From assembly GCA_965197795.1 (NCBI GenBank), contig OZ240228.1:186001-250000 (forward strand): DNA of 64,000 nucleotides. The letters are read 5' to 3'. The notes beneath the pieces are model-generated. The model saw only the letters and a program-made list of their open reading frames with translations, made no database searches and was not told the origin of the DNA. Shown in pieces: positions 18,666 to 28,091 of the stretch; the stretch's first letter is position 1; the number at the start of each line of letters is the position of its first letter. Made by a program: the position numbers and the translations under genes. Source of the DNA: WHTK01 sp965197795. Its GTDB lineage: Bacteria; Chloroflexota; Dehalococcoidia; DSTF01; WHTK01.

Positions 18666-19718
18666 CTAGCGCGGCAGGTTGGCCGCCATCCAGGCGTGGC
18701 GCTCCTGCGACACGGCGCGCAGCCTGTCGGGGTCGGCGTGGTACAACGCGAAGGCGTTGGCGTAGTCCTCCAACGGGTCGAAGTGGGACACCTCAGGCCA
18801 ACGGAACGTGCCCTCGTACTCGAAGACGATTCTCGTGTGGTCCACCGCCGTGGCTACCGTGTCGCGCGGCGTCACGATGCTCCAGCCAGTCGCTGCTAGG
18901 AAGCTCTGCATTTCGGGGTCGACCAGGACCTTTGCGTAGTGGCCGGCCGGCGTGGCGCGCAGGTTGTACGCGTGGCCCAGCTCGTGCAGCACGGTCGTGA
19001 CGCGCTGTCCAGGGAAGAGCACCAGCTCGTTCACACCGTCGTTGGTCGAGAAGTAGTTGGCGACGCCGCCGTAGGGCTGCGAGCCGTTGAGCGACTGCCC
19101 ATCCTGGTTGACCAGGATGGGCAGCGACCCGAAAGCTGGGTTGCCGAGGTTTGAGAGGATGCTGGCCGGCAGCAGCGATAGCGCGGCGTCGACGTTGGTC
19201 AGGCTCCGTTCGTTCCAGGCCTGGGCCTGCGTGACGAGCACGATTCCGGCCGCCGCCCAGCGCTGAGCCGTGGTTGTCGTGGTCAGCTGCGCGGCGGGCG
19301 CGACGTCCGGCGCTGTTGCCTGCGAGACGGGCGCCGGCTGAATCGGAGCCGTCGCCGGCTGCTCGGGCGTCAGCTCTATCACGGCGGCTTGCTGGGGCTC
19401 TGTCGCCGCTTCGGTAATGAACGGCTCGTCGCTGGAAGCGACGAGGCCGGATTCGATGACGGCCCCGGACTGGCTGAAGCTTGCAGCGCTTGTCTCCGCG
19501 ACCCGTTGAGCCTGGCTTATCGAGATGGTCGGGGCGTCGCTACCAGGGGCGGGCGCGGGCTGGTTGGCGACGATCGGCCGCGTGAAGCTGTAATTGCCGC
19601 TGACGACGTAGAAGGCAAGGATCGCCAGCACGGCCACGACGACGAGCCACGGGCGCTCGTAGGCGAGCCGGGATGCGGGGTTGGAGTAGCTACGGTTATA
19701 TGGTGGTGAGTGGGCCAT
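18666..19718 (-). CDS. Membrane-anchored zincin-like protein of unknown function
   Basis: About 350 residues. It has a short cytoplasmic N-terminus, one TM helix (PWLVVVAVLAILAFYVVSG), a long Ala/Pro/Gln/Thr-rich linker and a C-terminal domain with TTVLHELGHAYNL, a metalloprotease-type HExxH motif. A downstream acidic ligand may be in the EDYANAFALYH segment. The domain is extracytoplasmic by topology. It may be a real peptidase or a zincin-like domain; I do not recognise a named family. The start at 19718 (MAHSPPYN) or 19745 is possible. Confidence 0.65.
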   Translation of the reverse strand: MAHSPPYNRSYSNPASRLAYERPWLVVVAVLAILAFYVVSGNYSFTRPIVANQPAPAPGSDAPTISISQAQRVAETSAASFSQSGAVIESGLVASSDEPFITEAATEPQQAAVIELTPEQPATAPIQPAPVSQATAPDVAPAAQLTTTTTAQRWAAAGIVLVTQAQAWNERSLTNVDAALSLLPASILSNLGNPAFGSLPILVNQDGQSLNGSQPYGGVANYFSTNDGVNELVLFPGQRVTTVLHELGHAYNLRATPAGHYAKVLVDPEMQSFLAATGWSIVTPRDTVATAVDHTRIVFEYEGTFRWPEVSHFDPLEDYANAFALYHADPDRLRAVSQERHAWMAANLPR

Positions 19719-19929
19719 CCCTGCCTCCGCCACCGGCGCCATCATGGCTCCGGCACCTCATCCTTGAGGTTCTGCGTCTAGATCACAAAACGGGGCGGGT
19801 GCTGCCGTATTTCATATCACGCGGGCTGGATAGAGCAAGCCGGCCGCATCGAGGCGGCGTATCGGAAGGGAACGCGGTTAAGGACGCGCCTTGGCGCTGC
19901 CTGGTACGACGCGTATAATTGCGGGACTC

Positions 19930-20033
<104 letters not shown>

Positions 20034-20121
20034 AGAACCTGGGTAAAACTCGGGGCAAGAAAGGATTGGCCGTGCGTCCTTCTGTTAGCAGCTTGCAGCC
20101 CCGACCCCTAATTACCTCCCT

Positions 20122-20238
20122 CTCGTTCGCGAACAAGACGAGTTGCTACTGCGCGAGTGGCTCCTCGTACTCAAGGGCGACGGTCGCTCCCCCAAGACGC
20201 GGACTCTACTAACGGCCACTAGCAGGTCGGCCATTTGA
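20122..20238 (+). pseudogene. Remnant of tyrosine recombinase (integrase) N-terminal domain
   Basis: A short open frame, LVREQDELLLREWLLVLKGD followed by GRSPKTRTLLTATSRSAI and a TGA, resembles the SAM-like core-binding domain of phage-type integrases (W-L..L...GRSPKT..TY). No catalytic domain is left downstream. Its position directly after the tRNA attachment site is where an island integrase is expected. Confidence 0.55.
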
Positions 20239-20242
20239 TTAC

Positions 20243-20256
20243 AGTACAGGCGTGCT
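20243..20256 (+). promoter_or_regulatory. LexA-like box 1
   Basis: AGTACAGGCGTGCT: a 5-4-5 near palindrome of the AGTAC-N4-GT(A/G)CT form, close to the cyanobacterial LexA consensus. It overlaps a possible -10 (TAATAT at 20256). Its sequence and context are repeated 174 bases downstream at box 2. Confidence 0.45.
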
Positions 20257-20416
20257 AATATGGTACCCATGCGAAGGACATGTAAGTGAGCATCCCGTCC
20301 CAATAGCACCGAATCTGTCAGACAACGAAGAGCACTTCCGAGCGCTAGCTAGTCCCTCGTGGTTGCCCGAACGGCATTGCCGAAGGGGATATAGCGCTTG
20401 TCTTGAAGCAGGAAGT

Positions 20417-20435
20417 AGTACATGTGTGCTATAAT
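20417..20435 (+). promoter_or_regulatory. LexA-like box 2 overlapping a TATAAT -10 element, in front of imuB-like gene
   Basis: AGTACATGTGTGCT (20417-20430) has the same 5-4-5 form as box 1 and runs straight into TATAAT (20430-20435), 43 bases before the GTG of the ImuB-like gene. A repressor here would block the -10. SOS control of ImuB/DnaE2 cassettes by LexA is well established in other phyla; the use of this motif here is inference. Confidence 0.55.
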
Positions 20436-20477
20436 GCTCCTTGAACTCCGATCCCGCCCGGAGCCAGAGGCAAGCCT

Positions 20478-21663
20478 GTGCGGATCGCGTTCGTTTCCAT
20501 CCCGCGTTTCCCATGCGCCGTGGAGGTGCTGCGACAGCCTGAGCTGGCGCGACGGTCGCTGATTGTCGGTGACGCGGAAGCAACCTAAGCGTGTACTCGA
20601 CCGCTCGCTAAGCGCCCGCGCTGAAGGCGTTCGTCACAGCATGACGATTCGCCAGGCGCTGGGCGTCTGTCCGGACGCCGTCATCGTGCCGCCTGACCCG
20701 GTGCTGTACCGCAATAAGTGGGAGTCGATCCTCGATGCCCTTGGCGAAATCAGCCCTGAGGTCGAAGGCGAAGAGCTAGGTTGCGCCTACCTCAACATCA
20801 GCGGCCTCGAACCGCACTATGAGAACGACGCGTCGCTGGCAGAGTCCATCGTAGAGATGGTTCGTCTTGTCAGCGGTCTCGAAGCCAGTGTCGGTCTGGC
20901 AAATGGTAAGTTTCCTGCCTTCGCCGCAGCCGAGCGTGTCTCTACTAACGAGTACGCGGTGGTGCCCGCCGGCGGCGAAGGCGGTTACCTCGCTCCCCTT
21001 AGCATCGGGCTACTGCCGATTTCTCGGGAGATCGTCTCCCGGCTGCGCCTGTTCGGCCTGGAGACGATTGGCGAGGTCGCAGCGCTGACGCTACCGGAGT
21101 TGCAATCGCAGTTCGGCTTCGAGGGCAAGCGCCTGTGGCGGCTCGCCAACGGCATCGACGAGGAACCGCTACGACCCCAGCCGACCATGGAGCGTGTTGA
21201 GGCGTGGCTGAGCTTTGAGGCGCCGGTTGCAGGTATAGACGTCATGGTCGCGGCGGCGAAGCAACTGCTTTCACGACTCCTGCCGTCTTTGAGAGGTAGG
21301 GCAGCCCGCGAGTTGACTCTGCAAGCAGAGCTGACGACGGGTCGTGGTTGGGAGCGTCAGGTCGTCCTGCGAGAAGCAGTGAGCCAATCCGAGCGACTCG
21401 CCTTTGTGCTGCGCTCCTCGCTGCAGAACGCTCCGCCACCCAACGCTGTGCGCAGCATCTCATTACGGCTCGGCGGGTTGACGGGGGAGGTAGGTAAACA
21501 GCTATCACTGGATAAAAAGGGCTGCTTGCAGAGACAGATAGAAGAAGCAATTCGTCAACTGAAAGCGCGGTATGGCTATTCGCCGGTGTACCGCTGCGTG
21601 GATGTGGAACCATGGTCGGTAATCCCAGAACAACGGCAGATACTCGTCGAATCCGACGCCTAA
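20478..21663 (+). pseudogene. imuB: ImuB-like Y-family DNA polymerase homologue, one frameshift near the start
   Basis: The N-terminus from GTG 20478 (VRIAFVSIPRFPCAVEVLRQ, then SLIVGDAEAT) is in one frame. From about 20580 the protein continues in the next frame (KRVLDRSLSARAEGVRHSMT) to 21663. Y-family features are the finger/palm arrangement, LGLETIGEVAALTLPELQSQFG-like HhH segment and the little-finger region. The catalytic SxDE is replaced by GCAYLNISG, as expected for the inactive ImuB class that recruits DnaE2 to lesions. One extra base explains the shift. The next gene overlaps its end. Confidence 0.75.
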
Positions 21664-21899
21664 AAACTCCGCATGCCATTGAGGTTGAAGTGGCTGCGGA
21701 TGGCGTTCCACTGCGTCTGCGGTTCAACGGCGCATGGCAAGACGTGACATTGGTCCAACACCCCTGGCGTATCGATCAGCACTGGTGGCGCTCGGAGCCG
21801 GTGCGGCGCGACTACTACCGCGTCACACCTGAAGACGGCTCCCCGTTAACGCTTTACCACGACCTTGTTAGCGACGAGTGGTTACGACAGGAATATTAA
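21612..21899 (+). CDS. DUF6504-type small protein of the ImuB/DnaE2 cassette
   Basis: 95 residues, rich in Arg and aromatic residues (WQDVTLVQHPWRIDQHWWRS, DYYRVTPEDGSPLTLYHDL). Proteins like this sit between, or fused to the end of, ImuB-like and DnaE2 genes in Actinobacteria and Chloroflexota; the role is unknown but the link to translesion synthesis is consistent. It overlaps imuB by 52 bases and shares TAATG with dnaE2, so the three are translationally coupled. Confidence 0.75.
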   Translation: MVGNPRTTADTRRIRRLKTPHAIEVEVAADGVPLRLRFNGAWQDVTLVQHPWRIDQHWWRSEPVRRDYYRVTPEDGSPLTLYHDLVSDEWLRQEY

Positions 21900-24800
21900 T
21901 GACGTATGTCGAGCTGCACTGCCACTCCAGCTTCTCGCTACGCGAAGGCGCTTCGGCGACTGAGGACCTGATCCTGCAAGCGAAGCGTCTTGGCTACCCG
22001 GCGCTGGCTCTGACCGACCACGATAGCCTGGCCGGCGCGATGCAGTTCGCGCAGGCAGGGAAGACCTGGGGTGTGCAGGCGATCATCGGTGCAGAGATAA
22101 CGCTGGCTGGGAGTCCGCCGGTTGAAACCGGCGGCAATTCGGTGAAGCTGCGGGATGAAACCCGCAGGAGGCCTTTGGAGTACCACCTGACGTTGCTGTG
22201 TGAAACGCCGCGCGGCTATGCCAACCTCTCGCGGTTGCTGACGCGCGCCAACCTCTCGTCATCGCGTGGCGAGCCGCGGGTGCGCTTCGAGTGGCTGGCG
22301 GAGCACGCCGAGGGGCTGATCGCACTTTCGGGCTGCCGCAAGGGCGAGGTCGCCGCGTTGATCGAACGGAACGAGGCGGTGGTGGCGCGTGAGATCGCGA
22401 AACGCTACCGCGACGTCTTCGGGGCCGCCAATTACTTCATCGAGCTGCAAGACAACCTGGTCTATGAGGATCAGTCACGCAATGAGGGGCTGGTGGCGCT
22501 AGCACGAGAGTTGGGCCTCGGCGTGGTCGCGACGAACAACGTGCACTATCACGTCCAGGAACGCCACCGTCTGCATGACGTGCTGGTCGCGGTGCGGCAT
22601 CACACCAACCTGAAGGAGGCGCGGCCTCATCTACGCGCCAACGCGGAGTTCTACCTCAAGCCATCTCGTGAGATGGAGCACCTGTTCGCCGACCTGCCAC
22701 ACGCGGTTGAGAACACAGCTCGTATTGCCGAGCGCTGTCGCAGCTTCGACCTGACACGCGATCTCGGTTACGAGTTCCCGGACTACGACTCCGGCGACGA
22801 CCGCAACGCCGACGAGTTCCTGCGCGACATCTGCTATCAGAAGGCGCGAGAATACTACGGCTCGCCGCTGCCGGAGCACGTCGAAATCCGCATCCTCAAG
22901 GAGTTGGAGCTGATCCGGACTAGCAAGCGCGCCGGGTTCTTCCTGCGGCTGTGGGACATTCTGCGTTACGCCCATGACAACGAGATGCCGGTCAGAGGGC
23001 GCGGTTCCTCAGTCGGCTCCGTGGTCTGCTTCCTGCTTGGCCTCTCGGGAATCGACCCGATCAAGTACAACCTGGCGGTGGAGCGCTTCCTCAGCGAAGG
23101 CCGGCCGGATAGTGACGTGCCAGACATTGACCTGGACTTCGGGCGCGAGGCGCGGGCGGAGATGTTCCGCCACGTCTTCAAGGAATACACCACGGAGCGC
23201 GCGGCGATGGTCTGCACCTTCATCGAGTATCGCTACGCCAGTGCTATTCGGGACGTGGGCAAGGCGCTGGGCCTGCCTGAGAGCCAGATCGACCAGGTCG
23301 CCAAGCGGATGCACAGTCGCTTCGCCGGCACGCTTGAGAAAGAGCTATCAGAGATGCCGGAGTTCGCGACCCGCATGAAATTCCCGATCTGGCAGGACTT
23401 CCTGCGGCTGGTCAACGAGCTGCGCGGGCTGCCGCGGCACCTGAGCCAGCACTCGGGGGGCATGATCATCTCGACCAGCCGTATCGACGAACAGGTGCCG
23501 GTGGAAGCGATGGCGATGCCGGACCGTTTCATCTGCCAGTGGGACAAGGACTCGGTCGCCGACGCCGGCTTCATCAAGCTCGACTTCCTGGGCTACCCAA
23601 GCCTCGACCAGCTGGAACGTGGCCTTGGTTACGTGGAGGAACGCTACGGCCACGTCGTGAGGCCTGCGAAGGACATCTCGCTGGATGACGCGAATGTCTA
23701 CGAGATGATCCAGCGCGGCGACGTGCTGGGCATCGTCCAGATACAGAGCCGGGCCCAGATCCAGGTGCTGCTGCGCATCAAGGTCGCCTGTATCGAAGAC
23801 ATGATCATCCAGGTGGCGCTGATCCGCCCCGGGCCGATCCAGGGCGGCGCTGTGCATCCCTACATCGCGCGCTGTCTGGGCCAGGAAGATGTCGAGTACG
23901 ACCACCCGCTGCTGGAGCCATACCTCAAGGAGACGAAAGGCGTCTTCGTCTATCAGGAGCAGGTAGTGCAGGCGGCGATGATGGTCGCTGGTTTCAGCAG
24001 TCGTCAGGCGGAAGACCTGCGCCGGGCGATGAGCCGTAAGCGCTCGCGCGAGGCGATGGAGGCGCTGCAAGACGAATTCTTCGCCGGCGCCGCGCGCAAC
24101 GGTGTCGACGCCAAGACCACTGGCGTCATCTACGACAAGATCCTTGCCTTCTCGTCCTTCGGCTTCCCGAAATCGCACGCCGCCGCAATGGCCGTGACCG
24201 CGTTTCAGGTCGCCTGGCTCAAGCGCTACTACCCAGCCGAGTTCTACTGCGCCCTGCTCAACGAGCAACCGATGGGCTTCTATAGCCCGGAGGTCATCGC
24301 CAACGATGCCCGGCGCCACGGCATTGAGATACGCGGCGTGGAGGTAAACCAGAGCGGCGTCGAGTGTCTGATCGAAGATGAGCCGCCAAGCGCATCTGGC
24401 AAGCCCTCGGTTCGGCTCGGGTACAAGTATGTCAAAGGCCTGGCGGAGTCGTCCTATCAACGTCTCGACGAAGAGTGGGGCAGTGGTGAATACGTCTCTT
24501 TGTGGGACTTCTGGAAACGAACGCGATTGTCGAGAGAGGCGATCGAGAACCTGATCCAGGTTGGCGCCTTCGCCTGGACGGGGATGCACGAGCGTGAGCT
24601 GTTGTGGCAGCTCGGCGCGTTCTACCGGCCGCTGGGCGCGCAACTGCCGCTGGAGATTTTGAACATGGGGGGTACCCCCAAACTCCCGCTAGACGGCCAG
24701 ATCGAGGAGTCCATGGCCTCCAGAGAGGCGCTGCCAGAGTTACGCGAGATGACTCACAACGAGCGCGTGGTGACCGACCTGCTGATCAGCGGCATGGCGG

Positions 24801-25165
24801 TGCACGGCAGGTCGATGGACCTCGTCGCCGACCAGCTGCACGAGGGCATTACGCCCAGCCGCCTGGTGGAGCAGATGCAAGTCGGCAATAAGGTCACAGT
24901 CGCGGGTTTAGTGGCGGTACGTCAGTCACCTGAGACGGCGAAGGGCTTCGTGTTCCACACATTGGAGGATTACGACGGCCTGGTTAATGTGATCACTGCA
25001 CCGGGCCTGATCCCGAAGTTCCGCCGACTGATCGAAGCCGCCCCGGCGCTCATCGTGAACGGCCACATCGAGCGTCAGGAGCGCTCCGTCAACGTCATCG
25101 CAGAGCGCTTCGAGGCTTTGCCGATCATCTCGGACGCAGAGCGGCGGGTGCACAACTTTGGATGA
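21899..25165 (+). CDS. dnaE2: Error-prone DNA polymerase III alpha subunit DnaE2
   Basis: 1088 residues. An N-terminal PHP domain (VELHCHSSFSLREGAS, ALTDHDSLAG) is followed by the C-family polymerase core with catalytic Asp residues in PDSDVPDIDLDFGRE and by a finger region. Then come FGFPKSHAAAMAVTAFQVAWLKRYYPAEFYCALLN and a C-terminal OB fold (GNKVTVAGLVAVRQSPETAKG). The length near 1090 and the cassette place it in the DnaE2 (ImuC) group rather than replicative DnaE. It performs damage-tolerant, mutagenic synthesis with ImuB. The start at 21899 is set by the TAATG overlap. Confidence 0.93.
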   Translation: MTYVELHCHSSFSLREGASATEDLILQAKRLGYPALALTDHDSLAGAMQFAQAGKTWGVQAIIGAEITLAGSPPVETGGNSVKLRDETRRRPLEYHLTLLCETPRGYANLSRLLTRANLSSSRGEPRVRFEWLAEHAEGLIALSGCRKGEVAALIERNEAVVAREIAKRYRDVFGAANYFIELQDNLVYEDQSRNEGLVALARELGLGVVATNNVHYHVQERHRLHDVLVAVRHHTNLKEARPHLRANAEFYLKPSREMEHLFADLPHAVENTARIAERCRSFDLTRDLGYEFPDYDSGDDRNADEFLRDICYQKAREYYGSPLPEHVEIRILKELELIRTSKRAGFFLRLWDILRYAHDNEMPVRGRGSSVGSVVCFLLGLSGIDPIKYNLAVERFLSEGRPDSDVPDIDLDFGREARAEMFRHVFKEYTTERAAMVCTFIEYRYASAIRDVGKALGLPESQIDQVAKRMHSRFAGTLEKELSEMPEFATRMKFPIWQDFLRLVNELRGLPRHLSQHSGGMIISTSRIDEQVPVEAMAMPDRFICQWDKDSVADAGFIKLDFLGYPSLDQLERGLGYVEERYGHVVRPAKDISLDDANVYEMIQRGDVLGIVQIQSRAQIQVLLRIKVACIEDMIIQVALIRPGPIQGGAVHPYIARCLGQEDVEYDHPLLEPYLKETKGVFVYQEQVVQAAMMVAGFSSRQAEDLRRAMSRKRSREAMEALQDEFFAGAARNGVDAKTTGVIYDKILAFSSFGFPKSHAAAMAVTAFQVAWLKRYYPAEFYCALLNEQPMGFYSPEVIANDARRHGIEIRGVEVNQSGVECLIEDEPPSASGKPSVRLGYKYVKGLAESSYQRLDEEWGSGEYVSLWDFWKRTRLSREAIENLIQVGAFAWTGMHERELLWQLGAFYRPLGAQLPLEILNMGGTPKLPLDGQIEESMASREALPELREMTHNERVVTDLLISGMAVHGRSMDLVADQLHEGITPSRLVEQMQVGNKVTVAGLVAVRQSPETAKGFVFHTLEDYDGLVNVITAPGLIPKFRRLIEAAPALIVNGHIERQERSVNVIAERFEALPIISDAERRVHNFG

Positions 25166-25268
25166 TAAGAGAAAGGGTTCGGCTTTGATTCTGAGCGACT
25201 CGCCTTCTTCGCGAAATCCTCGAATGCCCGGCCGTCTACAGCCCCGCCAAACGTGCCATGATCGACTC

Positions 25269-25973
25269 ATGACTGGCTCCGACGCACAACAGCCTGAATC
25301 ACCAAGCAAGCTTGCGAACCGTCTATTCGCGCCCATCGCGTCGAACTACGATCACTGGTCTGAATTGCTGAGCCTTGGCCAGGACCCGCGCTGGCGCCGC
25401 GAAATGGTAGCGCATCTCGATTTGCCTTCCGATGCTCAAGTGCTGGACGTTGCAGCTGGTACCGGACTGATCACTCGACTGCTCGAAGAGCGAGGACACA
25501 ACGTGATCGCTCTCGACCTTACCCGCGAAATGCTCCATGGCGTCCGGCGGCTCGGCGCGAGTGCAGTGTTGGCGACGGCTGACGCCTTGCCTTTTCGGGA
25601 CGCGACCTTCGACGGGCTTACCTTTGGCTATCTGCTTCGCTACGTTGCGACCCACCCGGAACTATGCGGGAACTAGCGCGTGTGGTGCGGCCCGGCGGCG
25701 TCATTGGGATGGTCGAGTTCGGCCGGCCCCGTGGCGTCTGGGGGCCCGCCTGGTGGCTGTACACACGGGTTGGCCTGCCTGCAGCTGGTCTGTTAGCTGG
25801 GCGCGCCTGGGTGGCGGGTCGGTCTCTTCCTTGGCCCAAGTATCGAACGTTTCTACCGCCTCTACCCTGGCGATTTGATTAAGGCGCTATGGACCGCGGC
25901 TGGGCTTACGGAAGTGCGTACTGCTAGGCGCTCGCTTGGCGGCGGACTTATCGTCTGGGCGCGGCGAGGGTGA
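25269..25973 (+). pseudogene. UbiE/MenG-like class I methyltransferase, two frameshifts
   Basis: Frame one has NRLFAPIASNYDHWSELLSL, the SAM motif VLDVAAGTGLITRLLE and LATADALPFRDATFDGLTFGYLLRYV. From 25664 a second frame gives MRELARVVRPGGVIGMVEFG and a hydrophobic segment. From about 25827 a third gives LGPSIERFYRLYPGDLIKAL to a TGA at 25971. The order and motifs are those of quinone methyltransferases (demethylmenaquinone methylase type). The shifts cancel in sum (one base lost, one gained). The next gene starts 9 bases later. Confidence 0.7.
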
Positions 25974-25982
25974 CACGCAGCC

Positions 25983-26714
25983 ATGCGAGTGCGGATTGGA
26001 CGACTCCAGCCGGCCTTTTACGGGCGGACAGGGCGTCCGTGGGGCGACGTTCTTACATTGCTCCACCCTCCGTACACGGCATGGCACCTCTCGTACATCG
26101 TTTTTGGCGCATCTATCGCCAGCGACCTGGATCTCCTACGGCTTGCGGGCACCCTCGCGGCGTTCTTTCTCGGCACCGGCATCGCCGCACACGCGCTCGA
26201 TGAGCTTCATTCGCGCCCTTTGGGCACGCGGCTCAGTAGCAGCGCGCTGCTCGGACTAGCTGTTGGCGGACTCGTAGGGAGCATGACGGTTGCTGTTGCG
26301 GGCGCCTTCATCATCTCCCCTTGGACGCTGGCTTGGGCGGCGGTCGGCATGCTTCTCGCAGTGGGCTACGTCCTCGAGTGGCACCGCATGCTTCACACTG
26401 ATCTCGCGTTCGGCCTCTCATGGGGTGGCTTTCCCGTCCTGGTCGGCTTCTGGGCTCAGACTGAGCAGATTAGCTTGGCCGCGCTGCTCGTCGCGCTGAT
26501 TGCGACGCTGCTAAGCCTTGCACAACGTGGCCTGAGCAAGCCCGCCCGGTACCTACGGCGAAATGCGTTAGATGCTCACGTGCAGGTTGAGGGACCCACG
26601 GGGGTCGAGCGATGGTCCCGCGAGTACCTGCTCGCGACGTGGGAGCGCCCCTTGAAGCTGCTCGCTGCCGCCACGCTGACGTTGGCGATGGGCCTTCTTA
26701 TAGTGCGGGCGTGA
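25983..26714 (+). CDS. Multi-pass membrane protein, possibly UbiA-like
   Basis: 243 residues with about six or seven TM helices. The N-terminal LHPPYTAWHLSYIVFGASI and the loop HALDELHSRPLGTRLS recall UbiA-family prenyltransferases, but the two Asp-rich motifs of active UbiA enzymes are not clear. It follows a UbiE/MenG-like methyltransferase, so a role in quinone or isoprenoid side-chain modification is a fair guess and no more. Confidence 0.5.
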   Translation: MRVRIGRLQPAFYGRTGRPWGDVLTLLHPPYTAWHLSYIVFGASIASDLDLLRLAGTLAAFFLGTGIAAHALDELHSRPLGTRLSSSALLGLAVGGLVGSMTVAVAGAFIISPWTLAWAAVGMLLAVGYVLEWHRMLHTDLAFGLSWGGFPVLVGFWAQTEQISLAALLVALIATLLSLAQRGLSKPARYLRRNALDAHVQVEGPTGVERWSREYLLATWERPLKLLAAATLTLAMGLLIVRA

Positions 26715-26820
26715 CGGTTGCTTCTGTGCCGACGTCGCGAGTGACATGATTTACACATCGTGTTAATGACGAAAGCGAATGTCGGCGTCAATTTATAGTG
26801 CATAGATGCTACAAGCGCGG

Positions 26821-28038
26821 CTACTCTAACGAGCGAAGGTCTACGGATTCATCCTGCAGTTGAGGGACATCGAGGAGTCGCTGAGACGCAATTAGAGGAA
26901 TCGCACGCCGGAGATCTCTGGCACGGTTTACCGCGACGGCAGCAACCATTACGCCATGCTGGAGATAAAACGTAACGAACTCCCGGTCTTCGGGGCTTCC
27001 TCGCGTTACGAGTTCATCCGCTTCACCATGAAAGCCAGCGTACTGAATGTTCAAGTTGAATTGGTCCGACCAAAACCAGTGGACCTCACGGTAGGGCTCT
27101 CCACGGCCCATCATGCTCTTGGCCGCTGCCGTGCCTTGGCGCATGGCGTTCTGCCAGTGCTCAACGCGTATATGGCGACCTAGTAGGGGATGAAAATGAT
27201 TGGCTACATCGCCGGCGGCAAACACACCATCCAGACTTGTGCGGCAGTACTCGTCAACCACGATACCGTTGTCGAGTGAGACATCCGTGTCTGTGAGTAG
27301 ATCGGTGACCGGCTCGATTCCCACGCCGAACACCACGAAGTCGCATTCGAGTCGTTGACCGTTGCGTGTGACGACGCTTTGCACTCGACCGTCGCCCTCA
27401 AAGGCCTCCACGAAGTCGCCAAAGTGCATCTTGACGCCGTGATCGCGGTGGACGGACTCAACAAGTCGACTGAGTTCCTCTCCGAGGGCGCCTCCCAGGG
27501 GTAGATCCAGACCCTCAACGACGGTTACGTCCAGGCCCATTTCGCTCAGAGAAGCGGCGACTTCTGAGCCAATAAAGCCCATGCCAACGACTACGACGCG
27601 GGCACCCGGTTGCGCCTCCGAGCGAATGCGGTTCGTGTCCGCGATTGTTCTGAGGTCATGCACCCCTTCCAGGTCGATGCCCGGTATCGATAATCGCCGG
27701 TTGCGGCCGCCGGTGGCGATTAGCAGGTTGTCGTAGGGAACAAGCCTGCCGTCAGCGAGTTCCACAACCTTGCCCGCCGGATCCACGAGGGTTGCGGGCA
27801 CTCCAAGTAGGGTCTCTATGCTGTTGGACGCGTAGAAGTCAGCGGGTTGCAGCAGCATTTTGTCTACCGGCATCTCGCCTCGTAGATATTGCTTCGATAG
27901 AGGAGGACGTTCGTAAGGCAACTGTGGCTCAGCGCCGATCAGCACAATCCTGCCGTCGAATCCCTCCTGGCGAAGGCCAAGAGCCGCGCTGCCGCCGGCG
28001 AGATTCGCGCCGACGATAACAAAAGTCTCCGGCATCAA
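26821..28038 (-). CDS. FAD-dependent NAD(P)H:ferredoxin reductase (Rieske-system type)
   Basis: 405 residues. The FAD-binding Rossmann motif is FVIVGANLAGGSAALGLRQEG, PYERPPLSKQYLRGE follows, and the second nucleotide motif is VVVVGMGFIGSEVAASLSE. The FAD-phosphate motif is TSLDGVFAAGDVAN and the C-terminal domain of ring-hydroxylating reductases starts near HWQNAMRQGTAAAKSMMG. It passes electrons from NAD(P)H to a [2Fe-2S] ferredoxin, most likely the Rieske protein encoded just upstream (54-base gap, same strand). Confidence 0.9.
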   Translation of the reverse strand: MMPETFVIVGANLAGGSAALGLRQEGFDGRIVLIGAEPQLPYERPPLSKQYLRGEMPVDKMLLQPADFYASNSIETLLGVPATLVDPAGKVVELADGRLVPYDNLLIATGGRNRRLSIPGIDLEGVHDLRTIADTNRIRSEAQPGARVVVVGMGFIGSEVAASLSEMGLDVTVVEGLDLPLGGALGEELSRLVESVHRDHGVKMHFGDFVEAFEGDGRVQSVVTRNGQRLECDFVVFGVGIEPVTDLLTDTDVSLDNGIVVDEYCRTSLDGVFAAGDVANHFHPLLGRHIRVEHWQNAMRQGTAAAKSMMGRGEPYREVHWFWSDQFNLNIQYAGFHGEADELVTRGSPEDREFVTFYLQHGVMVAAVAVNRARDLRRAIPLIASQRLLDVPQLQDESVDLRSLE

Positions 28039-28091
28039 TAGAAATGTTTCTCCTTGGGAGGAAGCAGTCAGACTAATTCAAGGCCGGAGGC

